NCBI GenBank assembly: GCA_963781265.1
Contig: CAWAFH010000012.1
Location: 266,149-330,148, forward strand
DNA: 64,000 nt
Direction: 5' to 3'
From: WHSW01 sp963781265
GTDB taxonomy: Bacteria > Actinomycetota > Thermoleophilia > Solirubrobacterales > 70-9
A program made the translations under genes and the position numbers. Positions 56,046 to 63,925 of the stretch are shown here, in pieces. Each line of letters starts with the position of its first letter. Positions within the stretch are counted from its first letter, which is position 1. The notes below the pieces were generated by a model. It was not told where the DNA came from and ran no database searches. It saw nothing but the letters and a program-made list of their open reading frames with translations.

Positions 56046-57449
56046 ATGAAAGTCACTGCCGCCGAAGTCACGCTCGACGAGGCCGCGCTGCAGGAGCTGG
56101 AAGGATCCTTCCGCGGGCAGCTCGTCCCCGTAGGGGACCCCACCTACGACGAGCACCGCAAAGTCTGGAACGGGTCGATCGATCGGTCCCCGGCGCTGAT
56201 CGTGCGGTGCGCCGGCGTCGCGGACGTGATCGCGGCCGTGAGGTTCGCGAGGAACAGCGGCGTCCCCGTTGCCGTCCGAGGCGGGGGCCACAGCTTCCCC
56301 GGCCTGTCCGTCTGCGACGGCGGGATCGTAATCGACCTGGGGCCGATGAAGGGGATCCGGGTCGACCCGAAGGCGCGCACAGCCAGGGTTCAGGCGGGCG
56401 TGCTCTGGGGTGAGCTCGACCGCGAGACCCAGGCGTTCGGGCTTGCGACAGTGGGCGGGATCGTCACGCACACCGGCGTCGCGGGCCTCACGCTGGGTGG
56501 GGGCATCGGGTGGCTTCAGCGGAAGCACGGGCTCACGATCGACCAACTCCTCTCCGCTGACCTGGTTACCGCCGAGGGCGAGTTTGTGAAGGCGAGCGAG
56601 ACCGAGAACCCCGACCTCTTCTGGGGCCTGCGCGGCGGCGGCGGCAACTTCGGGATCGTCACTGAGTTCGAGTTTCGTCTCCACCCCGTGGGCCCGATCG
56701 TCCTCGCCGGACCGATCTTCTGGCCGATGGAGAAGGCGCCAGATCTCCTGCGCTTCTACCGCGAGTGGAGCGCCGAGGCGCCGGACGAGCTGATGACGAT
56801 CGTCGTCCAGCGCAAGGCGCCGCCGCTTTCCGTTGTGCCCCCGGAGCTCCACGGGAAGCCGGTCGTGAGCGTCGCCTGCTGCTACGCGGGCCCCGTCGAG
56901 GAGGGGGAGGCGGTTGTGCGACCGCTCAAGGCGTTCGCCCCACCGGTACTCGATCTGTGCCAGCCCAAGCACTACGTGGCTCATCAGGCGATGTTCGACG
57001 CCTCGTTCCCACACGACTGGTGGTACTACATGCGGGCCTGCGACGTAGCGGTGCTCACCGACCAGGTGATCGAAATCGCCGTCGACCACTCCCTGCGGAT
57101 TCAGTCGCCGCTCACGGCCTTCCCGATCTGGCAACTTGGAGGAGCCGTCGCGCGCACGGCTGAGGAAGCGACAGCCTTCAACGGCCGCGGAGCAGGACAC
57201 ACATTCAACATCACCGGCATGACAGCGACTGCCGAAGGCTTCGACGCAGAGCGGGAGTGGGTGAGGAACTTCTGGTCGGCGCTCGAGCCTCACCACACGA
57301 GCGTTTACGTCAACTTCCTCATGGACGAGGGCCAGGAGCGAGTCCGTCAGGCCTACGGGGCCGAGAAGTACAACCGCCTTCGAGCACTGAAGCTCAAGTA
57401 CGACCCGGATAACTTCTTCCGCCTCAACCAGAACATCCCCCCGAGGTAG
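56046..57449 (+). CDS. FAD-linked oxidase, berberine-bridge type
   Basis: The 467-residue protein has a PCMH-type FAD-binding domain (about residues 40-210) with VRGGGHSFPGLSVCDGGIVIDL, whose His (about residue 82) is the usual covalent FAD site, and GLTLGGGIGWLQRKHGL. The C-terminal BBE domain ends NRLRALKLKYDPDNFFRLNQNI. It oxidises a secondary metabolite or sugar. No Cys at the second FAD site is obvious. It is 34 bases after the SnoaL gene, probably an operon, both between attachment-site copies. Confidence 0.9.
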   Translation: MKVTAAEVTLDEAALQELEGSFRGQLVPVGDPTYDEHRKVWNGSIDRSPALIVRCAGVADVIAAVRFARNSGVPVAVRGGGHSFPGLSVCDGGIVIDLGPMKGIRVDPKARTARVQAGVLWGELDRETQAFGLATVGGIVTHTGVAGLTLGGGIGWLQRKHGLTIDQLLSADLVTAEGEFVKASETENPDLFWGLRGGGGNFGIVTEFEFRLHPVGPIVLAGPIFWPMEKAPDLLRFYREWSAEAPDELMTIVVQRKAPPLSVVPPELHGKPVVSVACCYAGPVEEGEAVVRPLKAFAPPVLDLCQPKHYVAHQAMFDASFPHDWWYYMRACDVAVLTDQVIEIAVDHSLRIQSPLTAFPIWQLGGAVARTAEEATAFNGRGAGHTFNITGMTATAEGFDAEREWVRNFWSALEPHHTSVYVNFLMDEGQERVRQAYGAEKYNRLRALKLKYDPDNFFRLNQNIPPR

Positions 57450-57505
57450 CGCCTGTCGCGCGCAAGAGTCCGCATGAACAAGCCACTTGGCGGGCGGTTT
57501 CAACA

Positions 57506-57517
57506 CATCAGCCGCTT
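57506..57517 (+). repeat. Putative attachment-site copy 3 (partial)
   Basis: CATCAGCCGCT (11 bases) matches the tRNA-Gly 3' end; the following bases differ. It lies between the FAD oxidase and the SQR-like gene and may mark the far end of a second element. Confidence 0.35.
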
Positions 57518-57569
57518 TCCGGATACGTTGGCCGTGGGACCGGGGTCAACCAACGAACGGAGGCGGTGC

Positions 57570-57614
57570 GTGAACGGCGTCGAGAGGCTGATTGACGCGG
57601 TGGTCGATCGATGA
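57570..57614 (+). CDS. 14-codon upstream reading frame, coupled to the next gene
   Basis: GTG 57570 starts VNGVERLIDAVVDR and its TGA overlaps the ATG of the SQR-like gene as ATGA. A strong GGAGG lies before the GTG. It could be a leader peptide that couples translation, or the stub of a gene cut off by the recombination at attachment copy 3. Confidence 0.4.
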   Translation: MNGVERLIDAVVDR

Positions 57615-58741
57615 AGCGCGTCCTCGTCCTCGGCGCCGGGTTCGGCGGCCTGGAGCTCACCACGATGCTGTCGGAGGCGGTCGGCGATGACGTCGAGCTG
57701 ACGCTCATCGACAAGAACGACGCCTTCGTGTTCGGGTTCTCGAAGCTCGACGTCATGTTCGGGCGCGCGACGCGCGACGCGGTCAGCCTGCGGTACCGCG
57801 AGATCGCGAAACCGGGTGTGCGGGTCCTGCGCGAGACGATCACAGGGATCGATCCGCAGGCCCGGCGCGTGACCACCGACGCGGGTGAGCACGAAGCGGA
57901 CGTCCTCGTCGTCGCCCTCGGCGCCGACTACGACATGGACGCCACGCCCGGTCTCGCCGAGGGCGGGAACGAGTTCTACTCGGTCGACGGCGCGGAGCGG
58001 CTGGCCGGCGTGATCCCGACGTTCTCGGAGGGTCACGCGCTCATCGGCGTCAGCGACGCGCCGTTCAAGTGCCCGCCGGCGCCGAGCGAGTGTGCGCTGA
58101 TGCTCGCCGACGAGCTGACCGCGCGCGGCGTTCGCGAGGCCTGCCAGATCTCGATCGTGCTCCCGTTCGGAACGCCCGTCCCGCCGTCGCCCGACACGTC
58201 CGCCGCGCTGGTGGCGGAGTTCGCGAAGCGTGACATCACGCTGGTCGCGGGCCGCCGGGTCAGCTCGATCGACCCCGCCCGCAACGTCGCGGTGCTGGAT
58301 GACTCCAGCGAGCTTCACTTCGACCTGTTTCTCGGCGTCCCCAAGCATCGCGCCCCCGACGTCGTCATCGCCAGCGGCATGACGGAGGACGGCTACATCC
58401 CGGTTGACTCGGCCACGCTGGCGACCGCCTATCCGGGCGTGTACGCCGTCGGTGACGTCACGACCGCCGGCGTCCCGAAGGCGGGGGTGTTCTCCGAGGG
58501 CGCCGCCCGGGTGGTGGCCGGGAACCTGATCGCCGAGCTCGCCGGCGGCGAGGGCTCCGGCCCCTACGACGGGCGCGGCTCCTGCTACATCGAGTTCGGG
58601 GGTGGGCGGGTCGCGCGCGTCGACATCGACTTCCTCTCGGGTCCGTCGAAGACCGGGACCTTCAACCCGCCGTCGGAGGCGACGGCCGCCGAGAAGGAGG
58701 AGTTCGGCTCGAGTCGCGCCGCCCGCTGGTTCGGCGTCTGA
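57611..58741 (+). CDS. FAD/NAD(P)-dependent oxidoreductase, SQR-like
   Basis: The 376-residue protein has the FAD motif VLVLGAGFGGLE (residues 4-15), and GVYAVGDVTTAGVPKAGVFSEGAARVVAGNL of the sulfide:quinone oxidoreductase/flavocytochrome c type. The redox Cys pair of true SQR is not obvious: the visible CPPAPSEC keeps two Cys in a different spacing. It may oxidise sulfide, a quinol or another small donor at the membrane. Confidence 0.85.
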   Translation: MKRVLVLGAGFGGLELTTMLSEAVGDDVELTLIDKNDAFVFGFSKLDVMFGRATRDAVSLRYREIAKPGVRVLRETITGIDPQARRVTTDAGEHEADVLVVALGADYDMDATPGLAEGGNEFYSVDGAERLAGVIPTFSEGHALIGVSDAPFKCPPAPSECALMLADELTARGVREACQISIVLPFGTPVPPSPDTSAALVAEFAKRDITLVAGRRVSSIDPARNVAVLDDSSELHFDLFLGVPKHRAPDVVIASGMTEDGYIPVDSATLATAYPGVYAVGDVTTAGVPKAGVFSEGAARVVAGNLIAELAGGEGSGPYDGRGSCYIEFGGGRVARVDIDFLSGPSKTGTFNPPSEATAAEKEEFGSSRAARWFGV

Positions 58742-58787
58742 CCGGCCCCGATCGTGCGGCTCCCACCCGTTGGAGCCCGTCGCAGGC

Positions 58788-58793
58788 TAGGCT
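58788..58793 (+). promoter_or_regulatory. -10-like TAGGCT before the HAD phosphatase gene
   Basis: TAGGCT ends 8 bases before GTG 58802, which starts directly before a membrane segment; no Shine-Dalgarno is seen. Confidence 0.4.
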
Positions 58794-58801
58794 GCCGGGG
58801 C

Positions 58802-59603
58802 GTGGCGGGCTCGCGGTTCAACGGAGTGCTCTTGGTCTTGGTCGGGGTCGTGGTCGGCGCCGCGCTGGTCGGCGGGGCGTTCGCGGCCAAGTACGTGACC
58901 GGCGGCGACACCGAGGTCACCTCGATCAAGCTCACCGGCGGCGGGCTGCCCGACCTCGGCGGCACCGGCACCTACGGGGTGGCGGAGCTCCCCTCGGCGA
59001 TCCGCAGCTACCACGACTCCGGGGCCTACGACCAGGATCTGGCCACCGTCGACAGCCACGCGAAGCGCTCGCTCACCAACCAGCTCCGGCGCCTCGCGCG
59101 ACTCGCCCGGCCCCGGCAAGTACTCGGAGTGCAACGGCAAGGGGCGCAAGTGCCACAAGGTGAAGCCGGCGATCGTGCTCGACATCGACGAGACCTCCCT
59201 CTCCAACTACGGGGGACTCAACGCCGCCGACTTCTCGGCCGCGGGATCGGTGGCGGGGGCCGTCGCCGGCAACGACCCGGTGATCGCCCCGACGCTGGCG
59301 CTCTATGAGTACGCGCGCAGCAAGGGCGTGGAGGCGTTCTTCATCACCGGCCGGCCCGAGGCGATCGAGGCCGCCGCGCAGTCGAACCTGGTCAACGTCG
59401 GCTTCGACGAGGGCTTCAACCTGATCACCAAGCCGCCGGACGCGGGCACGACGATCGAGTACAAGAGCGGCGAGCGGGCCGGGATCGAGGAGGAGCTCGG
59501 CTACACGATCCTCGTCAACGTCGGCGACCAGGACTCGGACCTCGCGGGGGGGCACGCGCGGCGCGCGTTCAAGCTCCCCAACCCGATGTACTTCATCCCC
59601 TGA
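58802..59603 (+). pseudogene. HAD acid phosphatase, class B type, frameshifted
   Basis: The first part (58802 to about 59100) has an N-terminal membrane or signal segment (FNGVLLVLVGVVVGAALVGGAFA) and the linker RSYHDSGAYDQDLATV. The second part, in another frame, has the HAD motifs IVLDIDETSLSNY, FFITGRPEAI and LVNVGDQDSDL, and the ending PNPMYFIP. An indel (one extra base or two lost) lies near 59080-59110. Motifs are intact, so it may be a sequence error or a very young lesion. The product would be an exported phosphatase. Confidence 0.82.
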
Positions 59604-59639
59604 GCAGGTTTGCCTTGAGGCAAATGAGGCGTACCCTTG

Positions 59640-60584
59640 GTGATCAGCGTGATCGGGGGTTACTCTCATCAGGCGGTTCTTTACGCTGGGGAGCGGGGGT
59701 TCTACGGGCGGACGCTGCCGTTCATCCGCGACGGGATCGCCGCCGGCGAGCCGGTTCTGGTAGCCGTCTCTGAGCCGAAGATCGCAGGGCTGAAGCGCCG
59801 GCTGGGCGGGGACGCCGACTCGGTGCGCTTCCTCGAGCTCACCGCGCTCGGGCGCAATCCGGCTCGGATCATCCCGGCGTGGCGCTCGTTCGTCGCCGAG
59901 CACGCTCAGGGCCGGGCGATCCGCGGGATCGGCGAGCCGGCCTGGCAGGGACGAAGCGCCGAGGAGTTCGAGGAATGCGATCGTCACGAGTCATTGCTCA
60001 ACGTCGCCTTCGACGACCTCGCAGCGGAGCGCTTCCAGCTCCTCTGCCCCTACGACACCGAGACCCTGCCCGCCGACGTGGTCGCGGCGGCCCGGCGCAA
60101 TCACCCCGAGGTCGTCAACGGCGCCGGCTGCGCGCAGAGCGCCGAGTACCGGCGGCCGGGCCGGGGCCACGACCCGCTCGCGGGCGAGCTCGACCCGGCG
60201 CCCCCGGACGCCGAGCGTCTGCGCTTCGAGGGCGCCACGTCGCTGAGCACGGTCCGCCGATTCGCCTGGGCCGCGGCGAACGAGGCCGGGCTCGACTACG
60301 CCGCGCAGTCCGACCTCGTGCTCGCGGTCAACGAGCTGGCAGCCAACAGCATCGTCCACGCCACCGGCGACGGGCTGGCGACGATCTGGACCGCGGACGG
60401 GGCGCTGATCTGCCAGGTCGAGGACGACGGCACATTTGACGACCCGCTCGCGGGACGCCGTCGGCCCGGGGTGACGCAACTGCGCGGGCGGGGCCTGTGG
60501 CTCGTCAACCAGCTCTGTGATCTGGTCCAGGTGCGCTCGTCGGCGGCCGGCAGCATCGTCAGGATCCGGATCGCGCGGGCGTAG
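59640..60584 (+). CDS. MEDS sensor plus anti-sigma factor-type ATPase
   Basis: The 314-residue protein has an N-terminal MEDS (DcmR-like sensory) domain (about residues 8-155: SHQAVLYAGERGFYGRTLPFI, EPVLVAVSE, LCPYDTETLPADVV). An RsbW-like ATPase domain follows (about 195-310) with VLAVNELAANSIVHATG (N-box), QVEDDGTFDDP and GRGLWLVNQLCDLVQVR. Such proteins sense a signal and act on anti-anti-sigma or sigma factors. Start is GTG 59640 or nearby GTG 59649. No sigma partner is adjacent. Confidence 0.87.
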   Translation: MISVIGGYSHQAVLYAGERGFYGRTLPFIRDGIAAGEPVLVAVSEPKIAGLKRRLGGDADSVRFLELTALGRNPARIIPAWRSFVAEHAQGRAIRGIGEPAWQGRSAEEFEECDRHESLLNVAFDDLAAERFQLLCPYDTETLPADVVAAARRNHPEVVNGAGCAQSAEYRRPGRGHDPLAGELDPAPPDAERLRFEGATSLSTVRRFAWAAANEAGLDYAAQSDLVLAVNELAANSIVHATGDGLATIWTADGALICQVEDDGTFDDPLAGRRRPGVTQLRGRGLWLVNQLCDLVQVRSSAAGSIVRIRIARA

Positions 60585-60672
60585 GGCTGGGGGGTATGCG
60601 GATCGGTTTCGCGGCGCTGTCGCTGTCGCTCGCGGTCGCGTCGAGCGCGGCCGCGAGCGCGGTCATGGAAGG

Positions 60673-61494
60673 TCAGCCTGGCCCGGTGAGAAAGCCGGTG
60701 ATCTCGGCGATGCACCGCTCGGGCTGCTCGTCGATGACGAAGTGCCCGGCGCCCTCGATCGCGACCAGGCGGGCCCCCGGGATCTCGCGCTCGAAGCGAT
60801 GGGCGCCGGCGAGGGGGGCGAACGGGTCATCGGCCCCCCACAACAGCAGGGTGGGGGCGCCGAGCTCGCCGAGCTTGCCCTGCCACGGCGCCAGCTTCTC
60901 GAAGTCCATCGAGCGATAGAACTCGAGCGTCGCCCGCTGGCCGCGGCCGGCGTCGGCGAACGGCGCCCAGTAGGCATCGATCGCGGCGTCGTCGAAGACC
61001 TGGCCGCCCGCGTTGAGCATCGCTCCGAAGCCGTCGCGCTCCAGGCCGCCGACCAAGGCCTCGCCCTGGTCGGAGCGCATCGCCTCGGCCATCCCGTGCC
61101 ACTTGCCGTCGGCGAAGAAGCCGGCGTCGCTGATCACGAGCGCCGCGACTCGGTCGGGATGCTCACAGGCCCAGGCGAGGCCGACGAACCCGCCCCAGTC
61201 ATGGACGACGATCGCCACCCGCCCGAGCGCGCGCTCCTCGATCCACTCGCCGAAGCGGGCGAGGCTGTTCTCGAACGTCGCCGGCCCGAAGTCGGCCGAA
61301 TCGCCGAGCGTGTAGAGGTCCGGCGCGAGCGCCCGCCGCCCGGCGCCGGCGAGCGCCTCGAGCAGGCCGCTCCACATGTGTGAGCTCTCCGGGAAGCCGT
61401 GCAGGCAGACGACCGCGTCGCCCGTCGGCGCGCCGTCCGGCCGCGCCTCGCGCCAGGCGACGGGACCGCCGCGATTGAGCTCGACCGCCGCCAT
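60673..61494 (-). CDS. Alpha/beta hydrolase, haloalkane dehalogenase/epoxide hydrolase-like
   Basis: The 273-residue protein has VVCLHGFPESSHMWSG (oxyanion HG), nucleophile elbow VVHDWGGFVGLAWA with Asp as nucleophile, LLLWGADDPFAP and GAGHFVIDEQPER with the catalytic His. The Asp nucleophile marks the haloalkane dehalogenase or epoxide hydrolase branch. ATG 61494 preferred to GTG 61503, since a minus-strand TAGGGT (61502-61507) ends 7 bases before it. A short frame with a signal-peptide-like start (60596) overlaps its end on the other strand and is probably not a gene. Confidence 0.87.
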   Translation of the reverse strand: MAAVELNRGGPVAWREARPDGAPTGDAVVCLHGFPESSHMWSGLLEALAGAGRRALAPDLYTLGDSADFGPATFENSLARFGEWIEERALGRVAIVVHDWGGFVGLAWACEHPDRVAALVISDAGFFADGKWHGMAEAMRSDQGEALVGGLERDGFGAMLNAGGQVFDDAAIDAYWAPFADAGRGQRATLEFYRSMDFEKLAPWQGKLGELGAPTLLLWGADDPFAPLAGAHRFEREIPGARLVAIEGAGHFVIDEQPERCIAEITGFLTGPG

Positions 61495-61543
61495 CGCGCG
61501 CACCCTAACGCCTCCCGGCGCCCCGCTACGCTTGCGGCCGCGC

Positions 61544-61614
61544 GGCGCCTTGGCGGAGTGGTTACGCAGCGGCCTGCAAAGCCGTTTACGCCGGTTCGAT
61601 TCCGGCAGGCGCCT
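61544..61614 (+). tRNA. tRNA-Cys, anticodon GCA
   Basis: Acceptor GGCGCCT with AGGCGCC, D-arm with GTGGTTA, anticodon loop CTGCAAA (anticodon GCA) on stem GCGGC/GCCGT, T-arm GCCGG TTCGATT CCGGC, discriminator T. 71 bases, as usual for tRNA-Cys. No CCA is encoded. Confidence 0.95.
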
Positions 61615-61623
61615 TCAGTCGAA

Positions 61624-61660
61624 GCCCCTGCTAACCCGGGGGTTTCGTGCTGTCAGGGGC
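61624..61660. terminator. Nested hairpin after tRNA-Cys
   Basis: GCCCCTG (61624-61630) pairs with CAGGGGC (61654-61660) and encloses AACCC (61633-61637) with GGGTT (61640-61644). No U-tract. It may end the tRNA transcript or the minus-strand SnoaL array. Confidence 0.4.
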
Positions 61661-61679
61661 CGAGCCGGGCTCAGCCTGG

Positions 61680-61928
61680 CGGGCACCAATTGGGCACCAA
61701 CATCGATGTACTCCTCGACCTCGGCGCGGGCCGACTCCCAAGGCTCGACAAACAGCTCCATCGCCCGCTCGACCTGATCCCGTCCCCTGTGCACCCCCGC
61801 CACTCACCCGCGTTGCCGGAGGCGTCGAGAACGATATCCGGCGCTGCGACCGCCAGGGCCGTGTCCCAGTCACGCCGGTTCAAGGCGTCGATGAAAGTGC
61901 GCACGATCTCGGCGTTCTCCTGCGACAT
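61680..61928 (-). pseudogene. SnoaL-like paralogue, frameshifted and cut off
   Basis: It begins MSQENAEIVRTFIDALNRRDWDTAL and leaves frame in a run of G (near 61795). It continues in another frame as DQVERAMELFVEPWESA and VEEYIDVGAQLVP, then ends abruptly at a GGGCACCAA direct repeat (61681-61689 and 61692-61700) near the tRNA-Cys. The last third of the fold is missing. The start codon is three bases after the stop of the next upstream paralogue. Confidence 0.7.
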
Positions 61929-61931
61929 CGC

Positions 61932-62342
61932 CTACTCCGACAGCCCGGCGGCTTCGAGGGCCTGAGCGTGGTCGAAGAAGAATTCGACCTTGACGGTCTG
62001 TCCATCCCGGACGTCGTAGATGGCGGTCAGGCTGGAGCGCATGTCGATCCCACTGGCTTGGCCCCTGCCTCCCCACTCGACCCGAATCACCACTCGGTCG
62101 CCCATGGGGAAGAGTTCTTGGATTTCACTTGTACTGGCACCCCCCTCCCAGCCTTGGTCGATATCGGCGAGGAAGCGTTTGAACTCCTCGCGACCGCGAA
62201 ACGGCTTTGCCTCGGGAAAACGGGAGACGTCAGGGAACACCTCGACGTCTTCTGCGAAGAAGTCGTCGACATAGGCGTCGCGCTCTCCGGCGATGTAGGC
62301 CTCCACCGCCGACGTGACCAGCTCCACGTTCTCCTGCGACAT
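61932..62342 (-). CDS. SnoaL/NTF2-like protein
   Basis: The 136-residue protein begins MSQENVELVTSAVEAYIAG, has FRGREEFKRFLADIDQGW and DRVVIRVEWGGRGQASG, and ends with the shared tail ALEAAGLSE. It is one of five paralogues in line. The role is not known; the fold can bind small ligands or catalyse isomerisation or hydrolysis. It is separated from its neighbours by only three bases. Confidence 0.85.
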   Translation of the reverse strand: MSQENVELVTSAVEAYIAGERDAYVDDFFAEDVEVFPDVSRFPEAKPFRGREEFKRFLADIDQGWEGGASTSEIQELFPMGDRVVIRVEWGGRGQASGIDMRSSLTAIYDVRDGQTVKVEFFFDHAQALEAAGLSE

Positions 62343-62345
62343 CGC

Positions 62346-62753
62346 CTACTCCGACAGCCCGGCGGCCTTGAGGGCATCTGCGGGGTCCAGGTATTCGGTG
62401 ATGCGAACCGCCTTCGCGTGCTTCATGTCGACAACCCAGCCTGCAGCCGAGTGCGCCTCGATCCCGCTCTTCTTGCCGCGGATGCTGAGCTCACCGAGCG
62501 CGACGACTCTGTCGCCCAAGTCGCGAATTTCGCGAACCTCGGGCCTGATCCAGTCGAGCGCCGCGTACACGTCGCGAAACGCTTCACGCACGCCGCCATA
62601 GCCCCAAAATGTCGCCTCTTCGCCACCCAGCATCAGCTGGAACCGTGGCCGAAATTCAATCCCCGGATCCATGAACTCCAGCATCGCCTCGGCGTCCAGG
62701 CGCGTGATCGCTGTGAACCCGCGCTTCACAATTTCCACGTTCTCCTGCGACAT
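62346..62753 (-). CDS. SnoaL/NTF2-like protein
   Basis: The 135-residue protein begins MSQENVEIVKRGFTAITRLDAEAMLEFMDPGIEFRP and ends ADALKAAGLSE. It has the typical WGYGGVREAFRDVYAAL and DRVVALGELSIRGKKSG strands. It is preceded by the 118-bp repeated upstream block, so it may have its own promoter and lead the two genes behind it. Confidence 0.85.
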   Translation of the reverse strand: MSQENVEIVKRGFTAITRLDAEAMLEFMDPGIEFRPRFQLMLGGEEATFWGYGGVREAFRDVYAALDWIRPEVREIRDLGDRVVALGELSIRGKKSGIEAHSAAGWVVDMKHAKAVRITEYLDPADALKAAGLSE

Positions 62754-62870
62754 CGCCCTCGCAGTATCTCGCCATGCCTGCGGCAGCAGCGCCACGGCTT
62801 CCACCCATTCACAGATAAACGGGAGGGACTCGCTCTGCCGGTGATCGAGGTCGCGGCGTGACCGCGCGCC
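62751..62870. repeat. Upstream block of the SnoaL array, copy 1
   Basis: About 118 bp matches 63276-63395 with about nine differences. It covers the start codon of one gene, the gap, and the stop of the next. A third copy is truncated to about 28 bp at 63917-63950. Confidence 0.75.
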
Positions 62871-63278
62871 TACTCCGACAGCCCGGCGGCTTCGAGGGCC
62901 TGTTCACGGGTCGCGTATTCGTGGCCGCTCGCGATCTTCCCGTCGCGGATGGTGAAGACCGTCCAGTTGGGCGAATCCGCCTCAACGCCGCTGAGCCGAG
63001 CGCGTCCGCCGAACCGCTCGGCCGTGAACACGGTGTCCCCATCGGCGTCAATCAGCTCCACCAGCTGCTGCCAGAACCCATCGAACATGTCGATCCAGTC
63101 CTGGAGCCATGCCCGAACGGCATCCTGGCCGTGGAGCGGATCGAGGTCGCCGTCGAGCGCACCCGCGAGGACGCGGTATTCGACGTCATCGGTGAAGTGC
63201 TCGATGAACCGGTCAAGTCCTTCACGGGCAAACGCCTCGTAGGCCACCTTGCACGATCTCCACGTTCTCCTGCGACAT
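62870..63278 (-). pseudogene. SnoaL-like paralogue, frameshift near codon 10
   Basis: The start reads MSQENVEIV and then the frame is lost. One base more or two fewer restores VAYEAFAREGLDRFIEHFTDDVEYRV, followed by DSPNWTVFTIRDGKIASGHEYATREQALEAAGLSE. Two missing bases in GTGCGCAAG-like sequence would explain it. The rest is intact, so the damage is recent or a sequence error. Confidence 0.75.
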
Positions 63279-63395
63279 CGCCCGCGCAGTATCGCGCCAT
63301 GCCTGCGGCAGCAGCGCCACGGCTTCCACCTATCCACAGATAAACCGGAGGGACTCGCTCTGCCGGTGATCGAGGTCGCGGCGTGACTGCTCAGC
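63276..63395. repeat. Upstream block of the SnoaL array, copy 2
   Basis: Same as 62751-62870 with about nine differences. It holds the start codon of the broken paralogue and ends at the stop of the HTH-tailed paralogue. Duplication of gene plus upstream block explains the array. Confidence 0.75.
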
Positions 63396-63925
63396 TACTC
63401 CGAAAGCCCGTCGCCTTCGAGGGTATGCGCCTTGAGGATCCGAGACACCTCCGCTTGGGAGATGCCGACCCGCTCCGCGATTTCGCCCTCGGTCAAGTCC
63501 ACGACGCGCAGTTCCAACACCAGCAGCTCGGTCTCCCGCAGCGAGTAGTAGTCAGCGAACTGCCGGCAGCGCCCGTCGGCGCCGAACCGCATCACGAAGC
63601 AATTGTCATAAACGCGATCGATCGGGCCGCCCGGCTCCACGAAGTACGTGCTGGTCCCGGTGGCGATGGCGACCTCGCCGTCGACGGCGACCACCCGGTA
63701 GTGGGCGTCGTAGGCGCCCTCCACGTCGCGGATCGCGAGCCACGAGGCGACGATCGCCTCCCGCCCCCGGAGGGGCTCTCGGCCGGGGTAGTAGCGGTAC
63801 TCGGCGTCCTCGCTGAACAGGGCGCCGATCCGGTCGCGGTCATAGGACTTCCAGGCGTCGATGTAGGCCGCCAGCCAGCGGTTGACGTCCTCCCGGTTCA
63901 TCGTCTTCTCGTTCTCCTGCGACAT
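63395..63925 (-). CDS. SnoaL/NTF2-like protein with helix-turn-helix-like tail
   Basis: The 176-residue protein begins MSQENEKTMNREDVNRWLAAYIDAWKS and has the SnoaL core (LRGREAIVASWLAIRDVEGAY, FVMRFGADGRCRQFADYY). After about residue 128, where paralogues end, it continues ELLVLELRVVDLTEGEIAERVGISQAEVSRILKAH, which looks like a helix-turn-helix, and closes with the array's GLSE. A ligand-sensing regulator is possible; a DNA-binding role is not proven. It is the first gene of the array and lies at the window edge. Confidence 0.8.
   Translation of the reverse strand: MSQENEKTMNREDVNRWLAAYIDAWKSYDRDRIGALFSEDAEYRYYPGREPLRGREAIVASWLAIRDVEGAYDAHYRVVAVDGEVAIATGTSTYFVEPGGPIDRVYDNCFVMRFGADGRCRQFADYYSLRETELLVLELRVVDLTEGEIAERVGISQAEVSRILKAHTLEGDGLSE

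Noticed and set aside
60596..60919. Small secreted protein (signal-peptide-like start)
   Set aside because: The first 22 residues look like a signal peptide, but the rest is antisense to the conserved hydrolase gene; most likely a stub or chance frame.
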